Assembly (NCBI GenBank): GCA_018368345.1
Contig: JAGZEK010000010.1
Span: 29,171-93,170, forward strand
DNA length: 64,000 bases
Source: Collinsella sp.
Lineage (GTDB): Bacteria > Actinomycetota > Coriobacteriia > Coriobacteriales > Coriobacteriaceae
Direction of reading: 5' to 3'
The notes below the pieces were generated by a model that searched no databases, was not told where the DNA came from, and saw nothing but the letters and a program-made list of their open reading frames with translations. Shown piece by piece: positions 1 to 8,528 of the stretch (position 1 is its first letter; each line of letters begins with the position of its first letter). A program made the translations under genes and the position numbers.

Positions 1-2160
1 TTGCTGGTCTCGGCAACCGGCACTGGCAAGACCTTCCTTTCGGCGTTCGATGTGCTCGCAACTAAACCCCGGCGCGTCCTCTTTCTTGCGCACCGCCGGC
101 GCATTATCGACGCCTCCCGTGCAAGCTACGAACGGCTCTTAGGTAGTACCTATATGTTCGACACCTATCAAACTGGCAAGAATATAAGCAATGCCACCTG
201 CGTGTTTGCCATGTGTTCTTCGGTCGCCAAACATCTGAGCGATTTCCGTCCCGATGAGTTCGACTACATCGTCATCGACGAGGCCCACCGCACGGGATCT
301 CAGGGCTACCAATCCATCATGTCGCACTTTACGCCTCGGTTTTATCTGGGCATGACCGCTACACCCAATCGCACCGACGGCTATGACGTCTTTGCCCTTT
401 TCAATCACGTCATCGCATTCCAGATCACGCTGCAGGACGCTTTGTCCGAGGAGATGCTAGCCCCCTTCCATTATTTTGGCATTCACGATCTGGAGATTGA
501 CGATGAGACGGTCGAAAATACCGCCCTGTTCGGGCGCTTAACGTCCGACGAGCGTGTGCGTCACATCACCGAGAAGATCGAAGAATATAGCGTCACCAAA
601 AGCAGCCGCAGGGGCTTAATTTTCTGCAATCGAAACGCTGAGGCCAAAGAACTGTCGCACAAATTCAACGCTCTCGGATATCGAACGGCTGCGATTAGCG
701 GTCAAGATCCCGATGAAGTCCGCGATGCCGTTATCAGCCGACTTGAAGCCGGCGAGCTCGAGTATATTTTCTCGGTCGATATCATGAACGAAGGCGTCGA
801 CATCCCCTCGCTCAATCAGATCATCATGCTTCGACGCACCGACTCCGCAATCATCTTTATTCAACAGCTCGGACGAGGTTTGCGTCTGAATGATGGTAAG
901 GAATACGCACTGGTGCTCGACTTTATTGGCAACTACCAGAGCAACTTCTTGGTGCCCATCGCGCTTTCGGGTGACAAAACGTACAACAAAGATCGCCTGC
1001 GTCGTCTCGTCCAAGAGGGCGATTCGACGATCCCCGGATGCTCGACCGTGAGCTTCGATCGTATTTCCGAGGCACGCATCTACAAGGCCATCGATGGCGG
1101 CGATTTCACCTCCGTCAGGTTTTTGAAAAACGAATATCTCGACTTGCGCCAGAAACTCGGCAAGATTCCCTCGCTGCTCGAATTTGATCGTAACGGCTCC
1201 ATCGATCCGTTGCTTATCTTCAAGAATAGCGGCCTGGGGTCCTACCACGCATTTCTATCCAAATACGAGCCGGACTACACGGTTCAATTTTCCTCTGATC
1301 AAACCAAGATTCTCAAATTTATTTCTCAAAAGCTCGCCGCGGGCAAGCGTTTCGAAGACCTCTATTTGCTTCAAACGCTCGTCGAAGCCGGACACGAGGG
1401 CTACCGGCATATGCGCGAGGCTGCGCTTAGGAGCTACCACACACAGCTTAAGGACAGCGCCGTTAGGTCGGCAATCACAGTCCTTAAGGGCGACTTTGCC
1501 ACTCCCAAGGATTTCGTTTCCCTGCTTATTGACGATGGATGCGGGCCTCGTCTGACCGAAGCGTTTGCGACCGCCCTGCGCAACGCAGAGTTCAAGCGTC
1601 AGATTCTCGAGGTGCTGGATTTTGGCATTGCGCGTAACCGACTCGACTATGCCGAGACGTACCAAAACACAAATTTCGTTCTCAACGCCAAGTACACGTA
1701 CGAAGAAGTTTGCCGCTTGATGAACTAGGAAAAGAACATCAACGGCCAAAATCTTGGCGGCTACTTCTACGACGAGAAGACCAATACATTCCCCGTGTTT
1801 ATTAACTATGACAAGGCACCCGACATTAGCGAGTCCATTCAGTATGAAGACCGCTTTGTTTCGCCGAGTAAGCTAGTTGCAATCTCTAAGAACAATCGCA
1901 CGCTCAACTCCCCCGAGATTCAGCGACTGCAGGTATGGCCGGGCAACGGGCTAAAGACGTATTTGTTTATGCGCAAGAACAAGGACGATAAGGGTGGCAA
2001 GGAATTTTACTTCCTAGGCGAAATGCATCCGACTGGCGAGTTCAAAGCTATTAAAACTAAGAGCGGCGACAACGCCGTCGAAATCGAATATGAACTCAAT
2101 GCGCCCGTGCGCCAGGACATTTACGAGTTTATGCTCAGCGATCTGAGTGAGACAGAGTAA
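1..2160 (+). pseudogene. DEAD/DEAH-box helicase with C-terminal DUF3427-type domain; 5' truncated by window, interrupted by in-frame TAG
   Basis: Superfamily II helicase core. Visible motifs are Walker A (ATGTGKT, about residues 5-11), the DEAH box (IDEAH, near residue 93), motif III-like GMTATPNRTDG, and the motif V/VI region with QQLGRGLR. The first codon of the window is already inside the helicase domain, so the N terminus (often a PLD-nuclease domain in this family) lies upstream. The reading frame stops at TAG 1726-1728. The same frame then continues without a gap to TAA 2158-2160 and encodes the expected C-terminal segment (GGYFYDEKTNTFPVFINYDK). I recall homologs having Asn-Trp-Glu at the break, so TAG probably replaces a TGG Trp codon. 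If so, the gene is a nonsense mutant, read through, or a sequencing error. The family occurs in accessory and defence-like loci, but its substrate is unknown. Confidence 0.85.
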
Positions 2161-2165
2161 CAAAG

Positions 2166-2198
2166 AAGGAGCGGGCCGCCATGCGACGTCCGCTCCTT
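2166..2198. terminator. Bidirectional stem-loop between convergent genes
   Basis: AAGGAGCGG (2166-2174) pairs perfectly with CCGCTCCTT (2190-2198) between the helicase stop and the Nudix stop. The stem lies 6 nt past the helicase stop and 3 nt past the Nudix stop, so it can serve both transcripts. The T-tract is weak. Confidence 0.6.
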
Positions 2199-2200
2199 TC

Positions 2201-2596
2201 TCACATAAGCCCGAGTTTCTTTTCGAGTTCCCTAACGACTTTAACGTCCGCCGGAAGCCAATCGACATCCCACAGGTTATTGGTATCGAGCCACTTCATG
2301 TCCTCGTGAGCGTGCTCTTTGAACTCCCCCGATAGGATGCTAGCTAGGTAGCACTGCATCGACAGATGGAACGTCTCGTAATCGTGTTCGACCGTGCAAA
2401 GATAGTCGAGGTTACCGATCGTGACCTCGAGCTCTTCTTGAATCTCGCGCACGATTGCCTGCTTGCCGGTCTCGCCCGGCTCGAGCTTACCGCCCGGAAA
2501 CTCCCAGCCGTCTTTAAACTCGCCGTAGCCACGCTGGCAGCTCAGGATTTTCCCGTCCTTCTGAATAATTGCCGCTGCAACATTGATTGATTTCAT
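2201..2596 (-). CDS. Nudix hydrolase, MutT-like (8-oxo-dGTP diphosphatase type)
   Basis: A 131-residue protein with a clear Nudix box, GGKLEPGETGKQAIVREIQEEL (about residues 36-57, containing REIQEEL), which coordinates Mg2+ in hydrolysis of nucleoside diphosphate-X compounds. The N terminus (VAAAIIQKDGKILSCQRGYG) and the preceding EFPGG resemble MutT/CTP-pyrophosphohydrolase proteins that cleanse oxidised nucleotides. The length fits a single-domain MutT. ATG start at 2596, with GGAGAGGTGA about 12 nt upstream. It is convergent with the helicase remnant and has no operon partner. Substrate specificity cannot be read from the sequence. Confidence 0.88.
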   Translation of the reverse strand: MKSINVAAAIIQKDGKILSCQRGYGEFKDGWEFPGGKLEPGETGKQAIVREIQEELEVTIGNLDYLCTVEHDYETFHLSMQCYLASILSGEFKEHAHEDMKWLDTNNLWDVDWLPADVKVVRELEKKLGLM

Positions 2597-2928
2597 AACT
2601 AGTTATCACCTCTCCAGTTGAGCCCAACCAGTATAGGCGATCGACCGCCCGCCATGTCCCAGTCGCCTGAAAACCGCCTGCTCGACCAACCCTTGACGCC
2701 GTTTTGTACCGGCACCCCATCTCCCGCTATCGAGGTCTAATACTTTTCCCACTGCCACCCAAAAACTCATCCAACATTAATCTTGGCTCAAGAATCGCTT
2801 AATCTATAACCTGCACTATAGAGTTCGACCAAGGGCGGGGCGGCACCGCGCAACGCAGGCCGACGAACGCAACGCTCGCGCCCGGGCAGGTCGCCCGGCG
2901 TCGCGCCCATCGAACGAAAGGACAGGTC
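2597..2928. promoter_or_regulatory. Intergenic region with candidate promoter for the UBA-like protein gene
   Basis: This 332-base gap separates divergent genes. A -35 like TTGGCT (2783-2788) and a -10 like TATAAC (2805-2810) with 16-nt spacing point toward the gene at 2929, giving a GC-rich leader of about 110 nt. I see no gene or repeat in the rest. Confidence 0.4.
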
Positions 2929-3471
2929 ATGGACGACCTCGAAAAAGTTGAAACCATCCGCACCAAGTGCAACGTGAGTTACACCGATGCCAAGGCGGCG
3001 CTCGACGCTGCCGACGGCAACGTTTTGGATGCCATCATTTGGCTCGAGTCGCAGGGCAAGACCCAGACCACGTCGGCGCATGCCGCCACCGAATCCGCGC
3101 CAGTCGATGAGCCCTCGGCCGAGATGGTCGCCGCGCAGGCCGCCTACGAGAAGTCGAGCGAAAAGACCGACTTCTCCAAGAAGATGGACAGCGTGTGGGA
3201 GTACCTCAAAAAGCTCTTCCGCCTGAGCCTGGACACCAAGTTTATCGCCACGCGCCGCGATGCGATCATCCTCAACATTCCCATCCTGATTCCCATCGTC
3301 GCGCTGTTTGCCTGGGGCGCTACGATTTGGCTGATGCTGATTGGCCTGTTCTTTGGCATGCGCTACCGCATCGACAGCGACGGCGACGTGCCCGGCAGCA
3401 TCAACAACCTTATGGATAGCGCTGCTAACGCCGCGGATGACATCAAGCAAAATCTGAACGACGACAAGTAA
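2929..3471 (+). CDS. UBA-like domain membrane protein (DUF4342 type)
   Basis: A 180-residue protein. Residues 1-45 form a UBA/TS-N-like three-helix domain (LEKVETIRTKCNVSYTDAKA, then ALDAADGNVLDAIIWLE), as found in DUF4342 proteins. An Ala/Glu-rich linker (about 46-85) follows, then a hydrophobic stretch (about residues 107-145, NIPILIPIVALFAWGATIWL) that fits one or two membrane segments, and a short acidic tail. The role is unknown; UBA-like folds usually mediate protein contacts. The gene lies 18 nt upstream of a response regulator, suggesting cotranscription with the two-component pair. ATG at 2929 is preceded by GAAAGGACAGGTC. Confidence 0.75.
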   Translation: MDDLEKVETIRTKCNVSYTDAKAALDAADGNVLDAIIWLESQGKTQTTSAHAATESAPVDEPSAEMVAAQAAYEKSSEKTDFSKKMDSVWEYLKKLFRLSLDTKFIATRRDAIILNIPILIPIVALFAWGATIWLMLIGLFFGMRYRIDSDGDVPGSINNLMDSAANAADDIKQNLNDDK

Positions 3472-3489
3472 TCGCAGACGGGGGCACGC

Positions 3490-4275
3490 ATGGCACGGAT
3501 TCTGATCGTAGAGGACGAGGAGAAAATCGCCCGCTTTGTGACGCTCGAGCTGGAGCACGAAGGCTACCAGGTGGAGCACGCCGCCGACGGTCGCACCGCC
3601 GTGAACCTGGCGCTGGAGCGCGACTACGATCTGATTCTGCTCGATGTGCTGTTGCCGCAGCTCAACGGTATGGAGGTCCTGCGGCGTGTCCGCAAGCACA
3701 AGGATGTGCCGGTGATTATGGTCACCGCGCGCGATGCCGTGATGGACAAGGTGGCCGGGCTCGATGCCGGCGCCGACGATTACCTGACCAAGCCATTTGC
3801 GATTGAGGAGCTGTTCGCACGGATCCGCGTGGCGCTGAAGCGCTCGGAGGCCGTGCGGGCGGCTTCGGGCATTGGAGGCGCCGGTACTGGGGCGGGCGCG
3901 GCAGGCGGCGCGGGCGCCGGTATCGCCACAATGCCCCCGGCAACCGACACGGCCCAGACCGCTGCCACGCCCTCCCACGCTGCGCTTACCGTTGACTCGG
4001 TTGCGCTCGACCCCGACCGCCGCGAAGTCACGGTCGGCGGCTCGCCCATCGCGCTCACGGCCCGCGAGTTCGATGTCCTCGCCCTGCTTATGGCGCATGC
4101 CGAGACCGTACTCACGCGCGAGCGCATCGCGCACGAGGCGCTAGGCTACGACTACGTAGGCGACACCAACAACGTCGACGTGCACATCGCGCACCTGCGC
4201 GCCAAGATCGAGGACGCCGGCGGCGCCCGCATCATCCAGACCGTGCGCGGGGTGGGCTATGTCTGCCGTGCGTAA
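3490..4275 (+). CDS. OmpR/PhoB-family response regulator
   Basis: The 261 residues comprise a receiver domain (1-120) with acidic pocket EDE, phospho-acceptor Asp52 (LILLDVLLPQ) and conserved Lys in YLTKPFAI, and a winged-helix DNA-binding domain (about 168-261; ALTAREFDVLALL, VDVHIAHLRAKIED, VRGVGYVCRA). The linker of roughly 45 residues (about 120-165) is unusually long and made largely of Gly/Ala/Pro, against the usual 5-15 residues. The gene overlaps the downstream kinase by 17 nt, the usual arrangement of a cognate pair. Target genes cannot be inferred. Confidence 0.93.
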   Translation: MARILIVEDEEKIARFVTLELEHEGYQVEHAADGRTAVNLALERDYDLILLDVLLPQLNGMEVLRRVRKHKDVPVIMVTARDAVMDKVAGLDAGADDYLTKPFAIEELFARIRVALKRSEAVRAASGIGGAGTGAGAAGGAGAGIATMPPATDTAQTAATPSHAALTVDSVALDPDRREVTVGGSPIALTAREFDVLALLMAHAETVLTRERIAHEALGYDYVGDTNNVDVHIAHLRAKIEDAGGARIIQTVRGVGYVCRA

Positions 4276-5554
4276 CGCCGAGGTCAAGCGCGTCACCTCC
4301 ATCGCCCGCGCCATCAACTGGAGCTATATGTGGCGCCGCCTGATGAGCTACGTCTGGCTCGATCTGTTGCTGTTGGTTATTGCGGTGGCGATCCTCGTCT
4401 ATGGATACAACCAGACGCTGCCCAACGGCGCGTTTACCGCAGGATGGATCCCCAGCGCCACCGTTCGCAGCATGTCGCTGACGCCCGCGCGCGGCTGGGA
4501 CCTGACAACGCTCACCTATACCGTCGAGCTTGCGCGTACCACCAAGACTTTCCCCCTCGCGCAGGACCTCGTCACGCTATGGCCTCTCTACCTTGTAGTT
4601 GTGGGTTGGCAGGTCATCAGCGTGCTCAACATGCTCGGCGGCGCCCGCCGCGTGCGCCGCACCATGGCGCCGCTCAACGATCTGGCCCTGCGCGTGGACG
4701 AACTCGGCCGCATGCAGCTCTCCGGCGGCAAGATGGAAACGCTCGAGCAGGCCATCGAGCGCGCAAGCGTCGACTCGCCGAGCGTCACCACCGGCGACGC
4801 CGACCTGGCAAGCATCGAGGTCGCGCTCAACCGCCTGCTGCGCCAGATGCAAGAGGCCAAGCTGCAGCAGATGCGCTTTGTCAACGACGCGAGCCACGAG
4901 CTGCGCACGCCCATCGCGGTGATTCAGGGCTACGTGAACATGCTCGACCGCTGGGGCAAAGACGACCCGGACGTGCTGGCAGAATCCATCGCGTCCCTCA
5001 AGGCCGAAAGCGAGCACATGCAAGAGCTCGTGGAACAGCTGCTGTTTTTGGCACGCGGCGACGCCGGACGCACGGTCCTGCGGCGTGCGAATACCAACCT
5101 GGCCGCGCTGGTCGGCGAGGTATGCGAGGAGTCACAGATGATCGATGCCGCGCACACGTATCGACTGGCGTACGACGCTGCGCTTGTCAGCGACCCGCGC
5201 TGCGACGCGCCCGTTGACGTGGCGCTCGTGAAGCAGGCTCTGCGCGTGATCGTGCAAAACGCCGCCAAGTATTCGGACGCGGGCACGCCCATCTCGTTTG
5301 GCGTAGCGCCGGATGCGGGCGCAGGCACGATCGACATAAGTGTTGAGGACGAGGGTATCGGCATGAACCAGGAATCCGCAGCTCACGCGTTTGAACGGTT
5401 CTACCGCGCCGACAACGCACGCGATGCCGGCGCGCAGGGCTCGGGTCTGGGGCTTGCCATTGCCAAGTGGATCGTCGATAGCCATGGTGGTGTCATTGGC
5501 GTGACCTCAGTCGAGGGCGTCGGCAGCCGCTTTACGATTCGCCTGCCACGATAG
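4259..5554 (+). CDS. Two-component sensor histidine kinase
   Basis: A 431-residue membrane kinase. There are two transmembrane helices (about residues 34-51 and 108-126), with a short extracytoplasmic region between them. A HAMP-like linker follows (RRTMAPLNDLALRVDEL), then a HisKA domain with phospho-acceptor His213 (NDASHELRTP) and an HATPase domain with N box (IVQNAAKYSD), G1 (DEGIGM), F box (AFERFYRADN) and G2 (GSGLGLAIAKW). It probably phosphorylates the overlapping response regulator. The sensor loop of about 55 residues gives no clue to the signal. The ATG start lies inside the end of the regulator gene, so translation is probably coupled. Confidence 0.93.
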   Translation: MSAVRNAEVKRVTSIARAINWSYMWRRLMSYVWLDLLLLVIAVAILVYGYNQTLPNGAFTAGWIPSATVRSMSLTPARGWDLTTLTYTVELARTTKTFPLAQDLVTLWPLYLVVVGWQVISVLNMLGGARRVRRTMAPLNDLALRVDELGRMQLSGGKMETLEQAIERASVDSPSVTTGDADLASIEVALNRLLRQMQEAKLQQMRFVNDASHELRTPIAVIQGYVNMLDRWGKDDPDVLAESIASLKAESEHMQELVEQLLFLARGDAGRTVLRRANTNLAALVGEVCEESQMIDAAHTYRLAYDAALVSDPRCDAPVDVALVKQALRVIVQNAAKYSDAGTPISFGVAPDAGAGTIDISVEDEGIGMNQESAAHAFERFYRADNARDAGAQGSGLGLAIAKWIVDSHGGVIGVTSVEGVGSRFTIRLPR

Positions 5555-5573
5555 AAAGCCCCTCGGCATAAAT

Positions 5574-5607
5574 AAAGGGATAAGGCCATGCGGCCCTATC
5601 CCTTTTT
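5574..5607 (+). terminator. Rho-independent terminator of the two-component operon
   Basis: AAAGGGATA plus GGCC pairs with GGCC plus TATCCCTTT around an ATGC loop, followed by a T5 run (5603-5607). It lies 20 nt after the kinase stop. Confidence 0.9.
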
Positions 5608-5629
5608 GCTAGCTATAGCAGCCTGTGCG

Positions 5630-6004
5630 CTACTCGCGGCACAGGTGCACGGCGAAGCCGGCGAACTCGCGCTTAAAGTACACGAGCTTGGTGCCGCCGT
5701 CGGGCAGCAGCACGCGCGACTCCTCGTTGACCTCGAGCCCGCGCTCGGCAAACCACTTCTCGGCAGCGTCGATGTCGTTGACGGCAAAGCCGATGTGGCC
5801 CTTGGTGCCACGACCGTTCTGCTTCATGATCTCGACCAGCGAATCGTTAAAGTACGAAACGGGGGTCTCGATGACAGGTAGGCCCATCATCGTCGAGAAC
5901 AGCTCCGCGATCTCCAGGGCGTCTGCCGGGTCGGTGGCGTTAATGCCCACATGGGCAACGCGCATACCAAAGAGCTCTACCGGGTTGGCGTTCTGCTCAC
6001 TCAT
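5630..6004 (-). CDS. VOC-family (glyoxalase/bleomycin-resistance fold) protein
   Basis: A 124-residue protein with the paired beta-alpha-beta modules of the vicinal oxygen chelate fold: VAHVGINATDPADALEIAEL with an early His, then GHIGFAVNDIDAAEKWFAER with a second metal-ligand-like His, and ending KLVYFKREFAGFAVHLC. Enzymes of this fold include glyoxalase I, epimerases and dioxygenases; the exact reaction is not evident. The ATG at 6004 was chosen because upstream codons run into the preceding gene. It begins 11 nt after the stop of a PTS IIB gene, so the two are probably cotranscribed, hinting at a role with a carbohydrate or polyol phosphate. Confidence 0.75.
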   Translation of the reverse strand: MSEQNANPVELFGMRVAHVGINATDPADALEIAELFSTMMGLPVIETPVSYFNDSLVEIMKQNGRGTKGHIGFAVNDIDAAEKWFAERGLEVNEESRVLLPDGGTKLVYFKREFAGFAVHLCRE

Positions 6005-6015
6005 GCAGTCAGCGC

Positions 6016-6303
6016 CTACTGAGCCATAACGTCGAGAACGGCCTTCTCGGCAGCAACGCGGTTCATGCCGGTCATGAAGGGCACGCCGCTCACGTACGGG
6101 CAGGTGAGGCCCTCGGGGGCAACGGTGGTGGCAATCAGCAGGTCGGCGCCCTCGTCGCAAGCGTCCTTGGCCTCGGAGATGGCGCACTGCACGATCTCAT
6201 ACTTGCCGGCATAACCGTTGGCGTCGAGCATGGTAGCGACCTTCTGGGCAACAAGCGTGGAAGTAGCAGCGCCAGCACCGCAAGCCAAAACGATCTTCTT
6301 CAT
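6016..6303 (-). CDS. Orphan PTS IIB subunit, galactitol (GatB) type
   Basis: A 95-residue protein with the GatB-type IIB fold. The N-terminal strand KKIVLACGAGAATSTLVAQK carries the phosphorylatable Cys8 in a P-loop-like turn, and the end AAEKAVLDVMAQ is typical. In a PTS, IIB passes phosphate from IIA to the sugar during IIC-mediated import. No IIA or IIC gene is adjacent; the only partner is the VOC gene 11 nt downstream. It may serve a remote IIC or act as a phospho-dependent regulator. ATG at 6303 is preceded by AAGGGAGA. Confidence 0.85.
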   Translation of the reverse strand: MKKIVLACGAGAATSTLVAQKVATMLDANGYAGKYEIVQCAISEAKDACDEGADLLIATTVAPEGLTCPYVSGVPFMTGMNRVAAEKAVLDVMAQ

Positions 6304-6405
6304 AGGTAATGTCTCCCTTCATGGTTTACTTTAGGTAAGTGTACCGCAGCGAGCGATGGCGCTCAGCCTCGATGCGCTTTTATGCCAGTTTGCTTGCGCG
6401 CTGCG

Positions 6406-6411
6406 TATAAT
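6406..6411 (+). promoter_or_regulatory. Candidate -10 element TATAAT
   Basis: A consensus TATAAT lies 56 nt upstream of the gene at 6467. The matching -35 is poor. Confidence 0.45.
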
Positions 6412-6466
6412 ACATCTAGTACGTGTTGTCATACCGCTCGCTTTATGAGCGACTAAGGACCCTAAT

Positions 6467-7090
6467 ATGCCCGATTCCCGCACACTCTGGACCGCCGTCG
6501 TTATCATCTGCATCGCCGTGTCGGTGTTTTTTAGCGTCAAAAAACGCACCACGTTCAAGCGCCTGCAGCAGTTGATGGCCGCCAAACAGTGGGCCGAGTT
6601 CGATCGTTTGCTCGACGGCAAACTCACCAGCATGCTGTACCCGCGCTACAACCGCGACTACCTGCGCCTGAACTCCTATCTGCTACGCGAGGACCATGAG
6701 CGCGCTGACGAGATGTTCGATCTGCTGCTGGGGCTCAACCTGCCCAAGATGCAGCGCGTCGACCTGGTGATCAAGGCCTTTAACTACTACGTTGGCCAGG
6801 AGGACCGCAAAAAGTCTAAGGAGCTGCTGCACGAGATCAAGGGCTTTGAGGGCGGTCAGGCCGAGGCGGTCGCACACGAATGCCAGCTAATGTACGACAC
6901 GATGATCCTCAAGCGCCACAACGACATTCCCGAGCTGGAGCGCATGCTCAAGGAAGCCGGTGACGACAAGGTCAAGCGCTGCCGCTTGGAGTACCTGCTG
7001 GCCCTGCAGTACCAGAACAAGGGCGACGAAGCCAAGTTTGCCGAGTACTTGGAAAAGTCAGGCCAGCACTCGATGGCCGTCAACGCGTAA
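6467..7090 (+). CDS. Membrane-anchored protein with TPR-like helical repeats, unknown function
   Basis: A 207-residue protein. Residues about 5-22 (LWTAVVIICIAVSVFFSV) form one N-terminal membrane anchor. The rest is helical, with repeats resembling tetratricopeptides (NSYLLREDHERADEMFDLLL; EYLLALQYQNKGDEAKFAEY). Such folds usually scaffold protein complexes. I do not recognise a named family. The gene sits 31 nt upstream of tRNA-Leu on the same strand. Confidence 0.7.
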   Translation: MPDSRTLWTAVVIICIAVSVFFSVKKRTTFKRLQQLMAAKQWAEFDRLLDGKLTSMLYPRYNRDYLRLNSYLLREDHERADEMFDLLLGLNLPKMQRVDLVIKAFNYYVGQEDRKKSKELLHEIKGFEGGQAEAVAHECQLMYDTMILKRHNDIPELERMLKEAGDDKVKRCRLEYLLALQYQNKGDEAKFAEYLEKSGQHSMAVNA

Positions 7091-7121
7091 CGGACGGCTT
7101 GTGCTAGACTTCTAGTCTCAC

Positions 7122-7206
7122 GGGGGCGTGGCGGAATTGGCATACGCAGGAGACTTAAAATCTCTCGCCGCAAGGATTGTGGGTTCGAGTCCCACCGCCC
7201 CTACCA
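7122..7206 (+). tRNA. tRNA-Leu (anticodon TAA)
   Basis: An 85-nt cloverleaf. The acceptor stem is GGGGGCG/CGCCCCT with an encoded CCA end. The anticodon loop within AGACTTAAAATCT reads TAA, there is a long class II variable arm, and the T arm is GTGGGTTCGAGTCCCAC. Its 3' end is duplicated about 196 bp downstream. Confidence 0.95.
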
Positions 7207-7452
7207 TATGAAGCGTTCGAGCCCGTGTCCCGTTGGGATGCGGGCCCGTTTTTTTCGGACGCCGGTGGGGCTCGAACCCGCGAGGGGGCGAGCGTCAAGC
7301 GGACGCGCAGCGTCCGCAGCGAGCCGGCAAGGGCGCCGGCAGGCGGCCGAAGCCGGTGCGGATTTGCGCAGCAAATACGCGGAAGTCCCACCGCCCCTAC
7401 CATGTAGTGCTTACGAGCCCGTGTCCCCCAGGGATGCGGGCTCGTTTCTTTT
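7207..7452 (+). repeat. tRNA-tail module: inverted then direct copy of the tRNA-Leu 3' end plus terminator copy
   Basis: After the tRNA terminator comes GGTGGGGCTCGAACCC (about 7263-7278), close to the reverse complement of the tRNA T arm. A GC-rich hairpin block follows (for example GCGGACGCGCAGCGTCCGC), then a direct copy of the tRNA end (AGTCCCACCGCCCCTACCA, 7384-7402). Next is a second copy of the terminator (stem CGAGCCCG 7414-7421 with CGGGCTCG 7437-7444, then TTTCTTTT). The copy lacks the 5' half of the tRNA. The same architecture occurs after tRNA-Gln in this window. There is no protein-coding gene in 7207-7506. Confidence 0.75.
7221..7255 (+). terminator. Terminator of tRNA-Leu transcript
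   Basis: GCCCG and TCCC pair with GGGA and CGGGC (stem 7221-7245), followed by a T7 run. Confidence 0.85.
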
Positions 7453-7506
7453 AGGTGCCGTCAACTGCAGAGCAGCTCATTTGGGACAGAGCTTTTTTGA
7501 CTACTT

Positions 7507-8508
7507 TTAAAGGGTGCTCAGGCTCGGGGTCCAGGCGATGGTGGGGGTTGTGCCGTCGAGGGTCTCGTTGATGGTGGCGGCCATGCCGGCGAGTAGGCTG
7601 TTCTCGCTTACGGTGAGCGTCTTGTAGCCGCCGGCACGCATGAGCTCGCGGATCACCACGGCGCCGGCCAGAATCACGCCCGCGCGTTTGGGCTGTACAC
7701 CCGGTAGCGTGGCGATGCCTTCCGCGTCCAACACAGACATGCGCTCGATAGCGGCCGAGACCTGCTCCAGCGACAGCTCGCATAGGTGCACAAAGCTCGA
7801 ATCGTACGGTTCCAGCTCGTGAACCAGTGCCACGAGCGTGGTGACGGTGCCGCCCACGGCGACCAGGCGCTCTGCATGCTCAAAGTCGCTGGGCAGGCCC
7901 TCAAAATAGGCGGCGAACTGCTCGCCCGACCACGCAGCGGCGGCTGAAAGCTCGCCATCCGCGGGTGGCAGCGCCGAGAAAAACCGCTCCGTCACGCGAC
8001 GGCAACCGATGTCCAGCGAGCGCGTTCCCTCCAGCGCAAAGACGCTGCACTCCGGAGCGTATACGCCCGTCGCGAGCTCCGTGGAGCCGCCGCCCGAATC
8101 CGCGACGATGATGCGCTCGCCGGCAAAGTCGTGCGCCACGCCAAAAAATGTCAGGCGCGCCTCGACCTCGCCCGGAATCACCTGTGGTTTGAGCCCCAAC
8201 TCGCGCAGGCCGTCCAGCAGCAGCGCGGCATTGGACGCATCGCGCGCGGCACTCGTGCACGTGGTGCAGACGCACACGGCCCCAAAGGCACGGGCCTCGT
8301 CCACAAACATGCGGCACGCAGCGAGCACACGCTCGACAGCCGCCTTGCAAAAGCGCCCCGTCGTGTCCACGCCCTCGCCCAGGTCGGTAATCTCGGTATG
8401 CTTGGACGATTCCACAATCGCTCCGCCCTCGACCTGGGCCAACACCAGTCGCGACGACACCGTTCCCAGGTCGATCGCGGCTACCTTATAGCGTTTGCAA
8501 TTTGTCAT
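7507..8508 (-). CDS. Ppx/GppA-family phosphatase (exopolyphosphatase / pppGpp hydrolase)
   Basis: A 333-residue protein of the ASKHA superfamily. The first phosphate loop is AAIDLGTVSSRLVLA (residues 9-23) and the second is VADSGGGSTELATG (about 145-158). The substrate-entry Glu lies in IPGEVEARLTFFG. The length matches the single-core short Ppx/GppA form lacking the C-terminal HD-like domain, so it hydrolyses terminal phosphate of polyphosphate or (p)ppGpp; the choice cannot be made by sequence. The DivIC-like gene begins upstream and ends 20 nt before this start, so the two are probably cotranscribed. Confidence 0.88.
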   Translation of the reverse strand: MTNCKRYKVAAIDLGTVSSRLVLAQVEGGAIVESSKHTEITDLGEGVDTTGRFCKAAVERVLAACRMFVDEARAFGAVCVCTTCTSAARDASNAALLLDGLRELGLKPQVIPGEVEARLTFFGVAHDFAGERIIVADSGGGSTELATGVYAPECSVFALEGTRSLDIGCRRVTERFFSALPPADGELSAAAAWSGEQFAAYFEGLPSDFEHAERLVAVGGTVTTLVALVHELEPYDSSFVHLCELSLEQVSAAIERMSVLDAEGIATLPGVQPKRAGVILAGAVVIRELMRAGGYKTLTVSENSLLAGMAATINETLDGTTPTIAWTPSLSTL

Positions 8509-8528
8509 TGCGGGCTCCCCTCCGGGCG

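Noticed and set aside
2788..4134. 448-codon minus-strand frame across the UBA-like gene and the response regulator
   Set aside because: Both plus-strand genes have clear domains; the minus frame has biased shadow composition.
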